From assembly GCF_000143415.4 (NCBI RefSeq), contig NW_003314463.1, positions 33,961 to 67,718 of the forward strand: a DNA stretch of 33,758 nucleotides, written 5' to 3'. Below, one piece after another: positions 10,740 through 20,785 of this stretch. The notes beneath the pieces were generated by a model that saw only the letters and a list, made by a program, of their open reading frames with translations, made no database searches and was not told where the DNA came from. Positions within the stretch are counted from its first letter, which is position 1, and every line of letters starts with the position of its first letter. The stretch comes from Selaginella moellendorffii. Taxonomy: Eukaryota; Streptophyta; Lycopodiopsida; Selaginellales; Selaginellaceae. Made by a program: the position numbers and the translations under genes.

Positions 10740-12420
10740 CACCATTTGTGAGATTTGTCAGCAGGTAATGTCATCCGCACTAAATTTTTTGATTTTCTTA
10801 CTTTCCTCATATTCGCTGATTTCAATCAATATAGAATTTATTCGATCAACTTACAAAATTTCCTTGTCATGCTCGCTCGATGTTGTTGATATTGCATGGA
10901 GTTATGCATCCAAGTCGACTGTGAGAATTCCTCATCCCTTGCTGACCATGGCAAAGTTTCTCAAGTCAGAGTTCTCCTTCTCCTACCCAGCTGTAAGTTC
11001 CATGGCACAAGGCTCCTGGCTGCCATGAAATCAAAGATGTGCTGGTTGTGTTCTTTGCTCTCCACACACAGATATTGAGAGACTTAGCACTGGTTGGGCG
11101 AGTCCTATTTCTATAAGAATGGAACCAGCTCACCTGTTTTTTCATGTTCAGTAGATTCTATTTTTGCCCTGCTGGGATTTTATCGATGGAGGCTTTATGG
11201 AGTGATCCTTGTGATGGTGGTGGGTAGGAGAAAGACGAGACTGGGAATCCTGAAATCCCATGCTCTTGTTGCAGCAGGTTGAAGGTAGGGACTTTGTTCC
11301 TTGAGTTGTCTGAGAGTTCTAAGCAATTCTGGCTCTTCCTCATTTATTTTTCTCTCTTTTGTGTTTGGTAGTATGCTCATCAAAAGTGTGTGCAGCACTG
11401 GTGCAACTAAAAAGTGGACACCATCTGCAAGATTTGTCTGCAGCTACATCATTTACAACTTACAATTTGCTTACCTTCCTTATGTTTGCTGATTTCAATC
11501 ATTCTTTAGTTTTAAATGCAGCCAAGGTAGAGCTCCATTCCTGAGAGTTATGACACAACACTTAACAACTTAACTGCAAATGTGGATTTCCGCACAAGGG
11601 TCACCAACCTGTCGCTGCTTCCATCGCTGCATGATGTTTGTGGTCATGAGAAAAAAACAAAAGCTGCAGAACGCACAGCTTAGAATCAAAGCTGTAAGTC
11701 TCAGTAGCAACTGGTAGTAGTAACAAGGTAAGAAACTTTGTTGTTTAGGCCGGCTGAGATTTCTAAGCAAGTTTCTGGCTTACCTTGCTTGTGTTCTATG
11801 ATTCTTATGATCATTTTTTCATTTCTTTTTCTTTTTCTTGGTGTTTGGTGCCTCACCACTGTTTTGCAGCTTTTTAAATGCTACATAGCACCAATCCAGT
11901 TTCATGCCACTCCTATTGCTCTCTCCCTAATGACCACTTGAGGTATGTGTACTTTTTCTTTTCCTTGACATGCTTACTCGGATTCTTCATTGTTTAGTTT
12001 ATAATTTTTTTTTATAGTGCTGTTTTTTCATTAAGCAATTTCTGTGAAGCTGAGGTAGAGCTCCATTCCTAAGAATTGTGCTTAAGAACTTTCATAGAAG
12101 GGTCACTAAACTGTCACTACCACCAAATCGGAGGCTCCAGCTCTGGACGAGGTTCCGTCTCTGCCTTGGTTCGCTTCTACCCTGCCTTTGCCATCTCCCA
12201 GCAATCTGCCTCTATCCTTCACTACAACTGAGGAAAAGGCTCCAATACCAAATTGTAAGCCACAAATTTTTCCTTTCCAATTTGCTAGCTTACCTCGTCT
12301 ATCCGTTCAACACTGCCTTGGCTTTTGCTAAATTCCCTTACCAAGGTTCCTGCCTATGGTACCAGCTCCTACTTGGTCCTACTTGGTTTCATCTACTCAC
12401 TTCATGAGTAACAGAGTGTT
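10740..12420 (+). repeat. Degenerate tandem duplication, no recognisable gene
   Basis: The same phrases recur in order at intervals of several hundred bases. GGTAGAGCTCCATTCCT is at about 11,527 and 12,055. A version of GCTTACCTTCCTTATGTTTG occurs near 10,797, 11,469 and 11,779. An AAGGGTCACCAACCTGTC-like phrase is near 11,596 and 12,099. Identity is low, so the duplication is old. Short frames such as RVTNLSL and RVTKLSL hint at a leucine-rich-repeat gene, but I cannot support that call. Confidence 0.45.
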
Positions 12421-12599
12421 AGCCATCCATCCACAGATTCCCAAATCTCTCCCAATCCCCCTCCCCGGGTTAGACTGGACTTAAGGTTCGGCTACACTCC
12501 CCATAAGCACAAGCAGCCAAGCACACCAAGCTTCTAGGTTCCTAACATCCCTTGGTACCACAAGACTTGATCATGGGACCCTCTAAGTCCTAAGTCTCA

Positions 12600-13340
12600 G
12601 GTGCAACACTTGCTTCGGGATGCCGGGGCGAAACACCGTGGCCTAACAGCCCGGTATGGGTACCTCTACCCCCCCCCCCCCCACTTCCATCCCGAAGGGA
12701 AGGTCCAAGCCCCTAGGAAGGGCGAGGACCAATGAGCCGCATGGTACTCAAATGGGGCACCACTCCACATGAGCCAGGAGCACTACAGTCAGTTTCCCTT
12801 TCGGGAGTGGGAGCTGCTCTTGAGCACTTCCTTGGATGGCCCCTCCGGCACCAACCAAGTCTATGCTCATTCCCACCCATTCCCATTCCCATTCCCAACC
12901 TCAAGTTAGTTTGGAAGCCCCACTGGAGAGTTCCTTCAAAATTGGTTCCTAGACCTCACTATCCCTACAAAATTTTGGGAACCCCCGGAAGGCCCCCCCC
13001 CCCCCCCCCCCCCTGGGAGACGCACGCACGCTTTGGGCTTTCACCCCTTGACCCGTATTAGTACTCGGACTTAGTCTCTGGCTTGATCTTGGACTCGATC
13101 TCGGATCCGACTTCAGATTCAGTCTCGGACTCGATCTCGAACTCGATCTCGGACCCGACCTCGGACTTGACCTCGGACTCAGTCTCGAACCCGATTTTGG
13201 ATTTCGGACTCCGTTTCAAACTCGATCTCGAACTCGGTCTCGAACTCGGTCTCCGAGTCGGTTTCGGACTCGATTCCGGACTCTATCTTGAACTCGGTCT
13301 TAGAGTCAGTCTTGGACTCGATCTTAGACTTGGTCCCATC
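12600..13340 (-). mobile_element. Diverged, inverted relative of the satellite-bearing element
   Basis: On the minus strand this region repeats landmarks of copies 1 and 2 in the same order: a hexamer minisatellite (13,340-13,065), GGGTGAAAGCCCAAAG, a long G-run (here 21 C on the plus strand, 12,993-13,013), GTAGGGATAGTG, and a block with AGGCCACGGTGTT near 12,640. A second C-run, 14 bases, is at 12,669-12,682. Similarity is patchy, so it is an older or different subfamily member. Four ATTCCC hexamers near 12,870-12,895 add another short tandem repeat. There is no credible protein. Confidence 0.6.
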
Positions 13341-14732
13341 TGATGAACTCTTTATCATTTTGGTCATGCTTTCGGGGCTCCTTTACCTTACGACACCTTG
13401 GCGAGTTGGTTCCTTACATTAAGATGAGATCACCAGGTGATTTTGTGGCTAAACAAAGACAAGGTCTTTGTTTGGGTTAAGGAATATGATTCTCAGTTCA
13501 AATTGTTGATTTGAACTATTGATAATGGTGTGATTTGGTCGAGGTGACCAAGTGAAATGTACACCTAAGGGAAATGAGATATGTCAAAGCGATGACATAG
13601 TGAGTCTAAGGAAAGTAGTCTCTATAAAAGACCCATGAGGGTCACAAAGTTGGGCTGTGGATAAAGCCCACAGCAGAAGATGCTAAAGAGACATACTAGG
13701 GGTGAACACCCTCTGGACTTGGCAAAAGAAAGTCTTTGCTATAGAACCGAAAGGATACCTCGAAAATGGAGGTAGTGATCCTATGTTGCTAGGTGCAACA
13801 ATCAAGGATAGGAGCAAAAAACTAGTGGCTAAGAAAACAACTATGGGAATCATGGGAAAGAATCCAAATGGCAAAGTTAGGCCAATAACACTAAGGTGTT
13901 GGGTGCTAACGGATTGTGGGGAAGGCAATGTGTTCCCAAAGATGGATTCCCAATTGCTCTAATGTGGCGAAAGTGGAAGCTACAAGAGTGGGAGCGGTAA
14001 GGTAGCCAAATGATAGGGTTGTGGACAGCCCTAGCACAAATTATGATAACTGGAACTTAGTGCCAAAGGTAGCACGAAATCGAAGAGAGGATGATGTTGC
14101 TCTCAAGTAAAGAACTTCCAAGGATGGGGAAGTGGAGTTGCACAATATGTGTAATGCAAGGTGTCAGAAACACCCAGGAAAATGGCTTCGAGAAGTCAGA
14201 ATTAAAACTTCCAAAGTGCAAGGGTTATATCTATGGAAAGTGAGACCACTTGAGAAGGAGTAGTGGGATTTGAGATAGAGGAGGTGCCTCTAATGAGTTT
14301 AGCGAGGACTAAACCAATAAACGGAGAGAACCACCACAAGTGGTTGAATGAGCCTCTAAGTGGGAGAGGCTATGTCCCTTAGAGGATGGACAAGGCATGG
14401 TGAGCCTTTGGTGTCAAACCATAGACAAATATTGGTTGGGTACTAAGGATGGGAAGGGTAATACTTGTTGGTATTACTTTATAAAATGGTTCATCGTTCG
14501 ATGAGGACATCGAACTTCGTCTATGCGTGGTGGAGTTGTGAGACACAAAATCCCTAGGCCCCAAAGTGGAGCCGGAAGGGTGCCACGTGGTAGTGGCCGA
14601 AGCAAAAGCCAGATGAGTGTAACACGTTTGGACCAAAAGCTCCAACTTGAAAGGTCGAGAGCGGGAGTAGAACTCCCAATGCAGGGCTCGAGGAATGAGT
14701 ACAAAGTGAGCAATAAGTGAGGCCCCAAAAAG

Positions 14733-15333
14733 GGACCTGAGATGGACCCGAGATAGAGTCCGAGATGGACCCAAGATGGAGTCCAAGATGGACCGAGATG
14801 GAGTCCGAGATGGACCGAGACGGAGTCCGAGATGGATCCGAGATGGAATCCGAGATGGAGTCCGAGATGGACCGAGACGGAGTCCGAGATGGAGTCTGAG
14901 ATGGACCCGAGATAGAATCCGAGATGGAGTCCGAGATGGAGTCCAAGATGGGATCCGAAATGGAATCTGAGATGGAGTCTGAGATGGAGTCCGAGATGGA
15001 CCGAGACAGAGTCCGAGATGGAGTCCAAAATGGATCCAAGATGGAATCTGAGATGGAGTCCGAGAAGGACTCGAGATGGAGTCCGAGGTCGAGACTGAGA
15101 TCGAGACCGAGACCGAGACCGAGACCGGGACTGAGACCGAGACCGAGACCGAGACCGGGACCGAGACCGAGATCAGGACCGAGACAAAGACCAAGGCCAA
15201 GGCCAAGACCGAGGCCAAGACTGAGTCTGAGTCTGAGTCTGAGTCCAAGTCCGAGTCCAAGTCCGAGTCCGAGTCCGAGTCCGAGTCTGAGTCTGAGTCC
15301 GAGTCCGAGTCCGAGTCTGAGTCCGAGTCTGAG
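14733..15333 (+). repeat. Hexamer-based minisatellite in copy 2
   Basis: Built on GAGATGGAGTCC and GACCGAGATGGA units, then GAGACC units (about 15,095-15,180), then GAGTCC/GAGTCT units to 15,333. The order of the three zones is the same as in copy 1, although single units differ. Long frames on both strands are a consequence of the period. Confidence 0.93.
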
Positions 15334-16290
15334 AGGGTGAAAGCCCAAAGTGTTTGTCTTCCAAGACCCTGGGGGGTTTGGTGAGCTCCAAAAGTATAGT
15401 AAGGGGGAGGACTGCAGTGGAGCTAGTTTGGCCAGGAAAGGCCAGTTTGGCCTAGAAAGGCTGTACCCGGTATTGGGTGATGAGTTGCCCACTGGGAAGT
15501 CTAAGACTAGAGTGAACACGGACTGACAAGCAGGTTAGCTTGGTGAAATGTTCAAGAGCCGGCTCTAGTTCCCCCGGGAGATCGACTGGCCGATGCTCCT
15601 AGTCCAAGTGTGGGTGGCACTACCTACTTGGATACCAGGTGTGGCTCAACGGAACCTCGCTCTAAGCCCATGGCTAGAGCACCCAAAGGCAGAAGGCAGG
15701 GAGGGTACCCATGAGGCTTGCGTAGGGCCTCAGTGTTCCGAAATGTTGTCCCAAAGGCCCAGACTGTGGAAAGGAAGAGGAGTAGTCCTCTGGTGTAGTG
15801 ACCAAGGATACTGTCGTGTGGTGAGGAAGTCCCAGAGGACCATGGGACTTAGTGGTCAGGCCTGTGGGCCTTGATCTAGTGGCAGTGTTGGTGAACACAG
15901 CCAAGGACTGAAAGGGACTTGGTGGGGACCAAAAAGGAGATATTGGGGAAGGCTATTCCCCATGTCTGCAGGCATCCTAAGGATGCTAAAGAGTGGATCT
16001 GGGATGACCACTTATGTACGGATGGCCCAGTTTTGGAGAGACGGGATTGCAATGTAGGTGGTGTTGGACCACCGATGTGACCAAGGTGATTGGGCATGGC
16101 CTAATGTAACGAGCTGGTATGTTAATGGTGCCTTGGGGTGTCGGTCATGGGACCAGACACGTGGAGCACTTGGACCAAGTGCAAAGGTTGAGTGGCATGG
16201 ATGCCATTCTCAGGGCTAGCAAGCCCCAAGTCTTGAGAGGGACTTATGGAGGTTGTGAATGAGACTCCTCCAAGTGGTTAGAGGTGCAGT

Positions 16291-16328
16291 TAAGTGACTA
16301 AAGTAGAATGGAGAAAATTAGTCGCTTA
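16291..16328 (+). repeat. Terminal hairpin of element copy 2
   Basis: TAAGTGACTAA (16,291-16,301) pairs with TTAGTCGCTTA (16,318-16,328). This is the same structure as at 8694-8730, again four bases before similarity ends. Confidence 0.7.
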
Positions 16329-16332
16329 CAGT

Positions 16333-17740
16333 GGTGAATCACTCTTTGATGATATGTTACCTGTAGCTAAGTATTGTTGAAGAACTGATCTTAGATACTA
16401 AATATAGTATCTTTGACTTTAATTAGCTTGGTTGCTAAAGAGTTTTGAGTGGTGATTCACTCTTGCTTTCTTCTAGTCTTGTTCTGGTGTTGATAGCATT
16501 GAAGTGATGCCTTGTCGTTGACATTATTGATGTTGAGATTCAAGTGAGATGAGATGTTTCTCCTTATGATTGACATTGAGTATCATTAGTCTCAATGCAA
16601 TTAGTGTTGATGCTTGGGTTGTAACTTTATGTTATTAATATTTGTACAATTGCTAGTTAGCAACTGTATTGATGTTCAAATGAGCTGAGTGGCAAGTTTG
16701 AGTTAGTTATATTCTAGACGAGATTATTTAGTAAGGGTTGAGCTTTGAGCTTTTCTTTGAAAAGTGATTTAGTCATGGACTATGCTAACTTTGCAAGCGG
16801 AAGAGTTAATGATTGATATTGGAATGTTTAAATCCTGATTGGATTTGAGTTGGAATATATCAATCATTGATGATTCTTTTTTGAGCTTGTTATAAAGTGA
16901 GTTATATCTTGCTATAGATGGATTCCTGGAGGATCGTTTAGTGATCATTTGTTAAGCATAGCTCCATTATACTTATCTTTTGGATTGATGCAGATATACT
17001 CTTCATTAGCTTTGCATTATGAAGTTTAACTTATGGATATGTTGAGAAGGATATTATGGGTTATACCATAATTTCTTCTTTGGTATTAAAGCTAGTTCAT
17101 GCGAGACTCGTGATCATTGTTAGGAAAAACTTAGTTATGGACTTCTTCGAGCTTTTGGTTCTTTGAGTTTTATATTCATTATTCATTTGTTAGAAATTGT
17201 TGGAGAAGGCATTTTAGCTCTTAGATTCAATGTTCAAGTTAGTATTTGCATCTAACAATCATTAGTGATGATTAATTATCATTTGAGATAGTTGATTATC
17301 CTTGTCAAAGGTTTTGTTTGATTATTGTTGATCTAGAATGATTTACCATTTTTCAGGGTGATAAATTCTTTCTTCAACAATGATTATGTATCTCTTCATT
17401 GATGGGATGATTGATAATCTTTCATGATGGTTAATTGTTCTCTTTGATGGTTTATGGCTTTTTTGCATTACCACATGTTCTTTATGGTTTGCTCTAGATT
17501 AGTCTCTTGGGTTTGAGACATCAATAGCTGATGCTTGCTTGAGCAACTTTGGTTCCTTGGTATTGTTGACCGGGATCTATTCAGATTGACTAGTACACTA
17601 GTTGGCATGAATGAATGTTTGTTCATTTTACCGCATTTATTTTATTCTATTGATTATTGTTTGAGTTAATTCTATGTCGATGAAATAGTCATGGAAGTGC
17701 AAGCGAAGAACACCTACTGGTATCGTCCTATCCCAACCAG
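16333..17740. other. T-rich stretch without a gene
   Basis: Rich in TTGATGATT-like words, with stops in all frames. GTGGTGAATCACTCTT at 16,332 recurs as GTGGTGATTCACTCTT at about 16,450. I see no protein, LTR boundary or RNA gene. Confidence 0.5.
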
Positions 17741-17748
17741 TGTGCTGC

Positions 17749-18039
17749 TCAGAGTGTCCTTGATGATCCTCTCGACCTGAAGAAAGGATCTAGAGTAGCT
17801 GTGGATAGCCATACTTGCGTCCCAACTCTCACCAAAACACCCAAGCTCAGTGACAGCAGAAGCAAAACCAAAACGTTCCCTCTCCAACTTTCCATCTTCG
17901 TCCTCTCGTTTTGCACTTCTTCTTCCTCGAATTTTCTTGGCAGTGACTGATGATCTGAAGATGAGTGTCGTTCCTTGATGAAATGAAGCAAAGGTCCAAA
18001 TCCAGGGAAGCTTGCGCTCATAGATTTTATGAAGTCCAA
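17749..18039 (-). CDS. Possible first exon with a membrane anchor, unrecognised
   Basis: A 96-codon frame whose inner methionine starts MESWRGNVLVLLLLSLSLGV, a charged start followed by about 18 hydrophobic residues, like a signal anchor. Just past it on the minus strand is an acceptor-like TTTCTTCAG and a short frame VERIIKDTL. That layout would suit the first exon of an endomembrane protein, but no later exon can be identified. It may equally be a chance frame. Confidence 0.25.
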   Translation of the reverse strand: MDFIKSMSASFPGFGPLLHFIKERHSSSDHQSLPRKFEEEEVQNERTKMESWRGNVLVLLLLSLSLGVLVRVGTQVWLSTATLDPFFRSRGSSRTL

Positions 18040-18059
18040 GCTCTACACGAAAAATAGGT

Positions 18060-18940
18060 TTAGGGCAGCCATTTTAGCATTCCGGGTTTGTTTTAGATAT
18101 CTCTATTGGCCATGCATTCTAGGGTTTCTAGATCACACATTAGGTTTCTGTGACAACTCATGTTTAGTCACTATGAGTAGTCGCTTCTTTTCTCTTTGTT
18201 AGTCAATTATCGGATTCTTTGTTAATTTTTCTTTTTCTCTCTTGGCAGGATTTCTGGATATAGCATAATTTAGCATATAATACAACAATTGTGAAAAAAG
18301 AGTATCCTCTAAGGCAGGCTTGCTCAAGAATATTTAACATAACATTAGCATAACCATACAAGTTAATAAATAGTTAACAAATGGTATGGTTAATTTTATG
18401 CAGGTTCAATATTTAATTATAATCCTCTATATTTCATTGGCTATAACCTTTGTAAACCAAGCTCATATGAGTGTCATGATAAATAGTTATCTCAAACATG
18501 TTGTAAACTTTATAAAGTTAACTTAAACTTTGTAATCCAATACAGCTCACTAATAAAATAAAATCAAAAACTAATGTTAAATTTAATCTTCCTCAACCAT
18601 ATATTTTCCTTGTATAAGAATTAAATGTCCAATATAATACCATCAGAGCTGTGAATGTTGTAGAAAATAAATAAAGACTTTACACATGTTATAGCCCTTT
18701 TTTTTCAGTAACATGACAAAGAAAACCTATTTTAGGTGTTGAACTCACACTATTGATTCTAAAGAAGAATGCAAGAAATACATTGAATAGAGGTAAGTAG
18801 TTTTAGAGAATTGGTATAGCAAGAGGAAGGTTTGTCATGGTTAGGAGCAAGTTAATGTCAAGAAAGCTAAGGCAATGATTAGGTAGGTAACCTTTTTTTT
18901 ATGTTAATAGTACGTGGAATGATCCATGAAGTGTGCAATG
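18060..18940. other. AT-rich stretch, nothing recognised
   Basis: AT-rich with poly-T tracts and stops in every frame. No coding or RNA signal is visible. Confidence 0.5.
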
Positions 18941-19005
18941 GGCAGTGATGGTGATGGACGAACAGGGTCTACCTCTTGCATTCAGGGAAAATAGGTCTCT
19001 CAACC

Positions 19006-19332
19006 ATGGCAACAACAACACTAATTCCTGTATTAGACAATGATATTGTGTACTGGTGCTTCTTGCAAGTGCCACTATCAGCCCATGGCCAAATGCATAA
19101 AGTGAATAGAGCATGGAGGAATCTTGTCTCCAGTGCTAAATTTTATGATGATCATTCTGTACAAGGATTGATTGAAGGTATACTGGTGGTAATAGTGTTT
19201 CTTAATCAAAGAAAAGAGGTTTTGATCATTCAATCCCAGAAGTGCCAATTCCACATCAATACACAAGAGAATTTGTGTGTCAAACTCTTGGCAGCAAATT
19301 CTATCTTATTGATCTTCAAACTACACATCTAA
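19006..19332 (+). pseudogene. F-box (kelch-type) protein, N-terminal fragment
   Basis: From ATG 19,006 the frame reads MATTTLIPVLDNDIVYWCFL, then VPLSAHGQMHKVNRAWRNLV and SSAKFYDD. This matches the plant F-box pattern found at the start of F-box/kelch proteins (LIPxLPDDxxxxCLxRVP, then xxWRxLVSSxxFY), which bind SKP1 in SCF ubiquitin ligases and select substrates through a C-terminal kelch propeller. The usual proline of LPDD is replaced, giving LDND. After about 50 residues the sequence drifts (HSVQGLIEGILVVIVFLNQ), and the frame stops at 19,332 without any kelch repeat, so at best it is a truncated gene. An upstream in-frame ATG exists at 18,976; the inner start fits the family better. Confidence 0.6.
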
Positions 19333-19373
19333 TAATGACCATGTGACACTTAAAACAGAGGGCCGGGTTCAAT

Positions 19374-20030
19374 TTGCAATTGGGAGTTTGGACATCCATG
19401 ATGCGCCACAATGCATTAACGTTGCTACAGATGATGCACAATCAGACGCGAGTAATATTACCATTTGACTTTCTCCTAACGCAGGAGGATTGCTTGACTA
19501 TGGTCCATGTGAGGGGTAGCAAGCCCATCTTCGTCAAGCCAGAGGCTGTAGTGATGAACCGAACTGCTAGGTCAAGTGAAATCCTCATCATCGATGACTC
19601 GCCGATTAAAACTGCAGCGAACACGCACACATATGCAGTGCACCCCATCTCTTGCAGTATGGAAACTAGGGAGAAGAAACCGTATGTTCTGGGGGACCTT
19701 GCAAAACGGCTTGAAGCGATGGTGATAGAGAACCGGCCAGTCCAGGAGGTGGCTGCAGAAATCAACCAAATGGCAGATGGAACGGTATATCAGAAGCCAT
19801 TTGATCGGACAGACACCAGTCATCATTTATGGCATGTATATTGTCTAGCCAAGCACTATCCGCATCTCCATAATCTGCTTAACTAGATGGGTTCTTCGAC
19901 CACTGAACATGAGCGTGGACGTATTAGAGAAGAGATGGCATTACTATTGGGTTTAAATCCTGATAGTGTGGAGAGTGATGAAATTCCAAGATTATTGTAT
20001 AGGCGTTGGAGGCAAAAAATAACAGTCTGA
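19374..20030 (+). pseudogene. Unrecognised protein with one in-frame stop
   Basis: A frame of 170 codons ends at TAG 19,884-19,886 and continues in the same phase to TGA 20,028-20,030. The well-ordered part contains SKPIFVKPEAVVMNRTARSS, EILIIDDSPIKTAANTHTYA, then KKPYVLGDLAKRLEAMVIEN, QEVAAEINQMADGTVYQKPF and, past the stop, GRIREEMALLLGLNPDS and RLLYRRWRQK. At about 19,360-19,470 another phase reads more naturally (VQFAIGSLDIHDAPQCINV), so a frameshift is likely there. I do not recognise the family. The stop is followed at once by the ATGGCATG motif that also follows the ORFs at 3646-4422 and 5063-5320, hence a possible relation to them. Confidence 0.5.
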
Positions 20031-20378
20031 GATGGCATGTATTTATTTAAAAATGTAACTTATTATGGCATGGGGTTCCATGCCATTGTATTAATATTAA
20101 AAGACAATTCTTTGAGAGGATTTGCATTATACTAGAAGTGTTACAGCATGTTATTGGAAGTCTACGAAGTTGTTTTATTAATAAGGGGAAAGTAAAGATT
20201 GAATGGGGACTTGGGCTCCACCTAGACTCGAAGCAACTGAGCCAATATTAAAAGGATGGAAAGAAATTGGATGACGATGACAAGGAGAAGAGAGAGGTGA
20301 AGTAGTGGCAGGGGGAGGAGAAGTGATTGAGTAGACATTTCCTTGTTTAAAATAAAATGGCATGTGCCTCAATGCAGT
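20031..20378 (+). repeat. ATGGCATG palindromes, second cluster
   Basis: ATGGCATG occurs at 20,032, directly after a stop codon. A full palindrome with 9-base arms, ATGGCATGG and CCATGCCAT around GGTT, is at 20,065-20,086. A half-decayed copy with ATGGCATGTGCCTCAATGC is at 20,356-20,374. They match the cluster at 4422-5756. Confidence 0.7.
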
Positions 20379-20430
20379 TGAATTTTGTTATATTTATATA
20401 CTATATAAAGGTTTGGAAACCTTATTTTAC

Positions 20431-20469
20431 AAGTGGGATAATGACAATTCCCACTTTAACGAAATAGAG
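20431..20469 (+). repeat. Hairpin and 21-base shared end
   Basis: AAGTGGGA (20,431-20,438) pairs with TCCCACTT across about ten bases. The right arm begins the 21-base segment that is identical to 5,952-5,972. Confidence 0.5.
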
Positions 20470-20472
20470 TTT

Positions 20473-20608
20473 AACTAGGGAGTTGTTAGTTCAGTGGAAT
20501 GGTTATTCCATAGACGAAGCTACATGGGAAACTGAGGATGACATGAAGTGAGTGTTTCCGAGTTTTGGTTATGACTTGGATGACATTCTTGAGGAAGGGG
20601 AGAATTGA
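20473..20608 (+). pseudogene. Chromovirus (Ty3/gypsy) chromodomain, C-terminal end of pol
   Basis: The frame TRELLVQWNGYSIDEATWE followed by TEDDM is the end of an integrase-linked chromodomain: hydrophobic-V-x-W-x-G-Y, then the A-T-W-E aromatic-cage block. A TGA follows DDMK, then the frame continues VFPSFGYDLDDILEEGEN and stops at 20,608, which is the usual short tail. All of pol to the left is missing. The break coincides with the 21-base segment ending at 20,469. Such chromodomains steer integration to particular histone marks; this one is only a relic. Confidence 0.85.
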
Positions 20609-20616
20609 GTTCTATA

Positions 20617-20785
20617 GCCGTATTGCTATATGATTTGAGCCGTTTGTTCTATTCTCATTCTCTTGTTTTCCATGACCGTATTGTTATGTGAGAAAGCCAT
20701 ATTGCTTTCTTTCTTTTGTGACCATTTATTGCGATATTGGTGTTGCCGTTTGCACATCTTTTCTCCATGGCCGTATTGCCTTGGA
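20617..20785 (+). repeat. Degenerate GCCGTATTGC repeats downstream of the chromodomain
   Basis: GCCGTATTGCTATATGA (20,617), GACCGTATTGTTATGTGA (20,674), GCCATATTGCTTTC (about 20,696) and GGCCGTATTGCCTT (20,769) recur at irregular spacing in the untranslated part before the polypurine tract. Confidence 0.55.

Larger units (their letters stand above)
13579..16332 (+). mobile_element. Non-coding satellite-bearing element, copy 2
   Basis: Collinear with copy 1 from ATATGTCAAAGCGATGACAT to the terminal TAGTCGCTTACAGT. Its left part differs in small ways (frequent point changes and short indels), and its minisatellite has its own unit order. Copy 1 cannot be followed to the left of 5,973, but copy 2 may extend further left into 13,341-13,578. 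No coding sequence is credible. The two copies flank the SERINC pseudogene, so they are not the two LTRs of one simple element. Confidence 0.75.

Noticed and set aside
12713-13061. ORFs with proline- or glycine-rich runs over the C homopolymers
   Set aside because: Products of homopolymer runs and the ATTCCC repeat.
7141-15333. CRISPR-like array
   Set aside because: Units are adjacent hexamers without unique spacers, in eukaryotic DNA.
14379-15519. Minus-strand frames of about 290-320 codons over copy 2
   Set aside because: Same cause as in copy 1; overlapping frames are open at once and the non-repeat parts differ between copies without codon-like pattern.
5973-16332. Copies 1 and 2 as the two LTRs of one retrotransposon
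   Set aside because: The sequence between them holds a SERINC pseudogene and an inverted relative, with no primer-binding site after copy 1 and no polypurine tract before copy 2.
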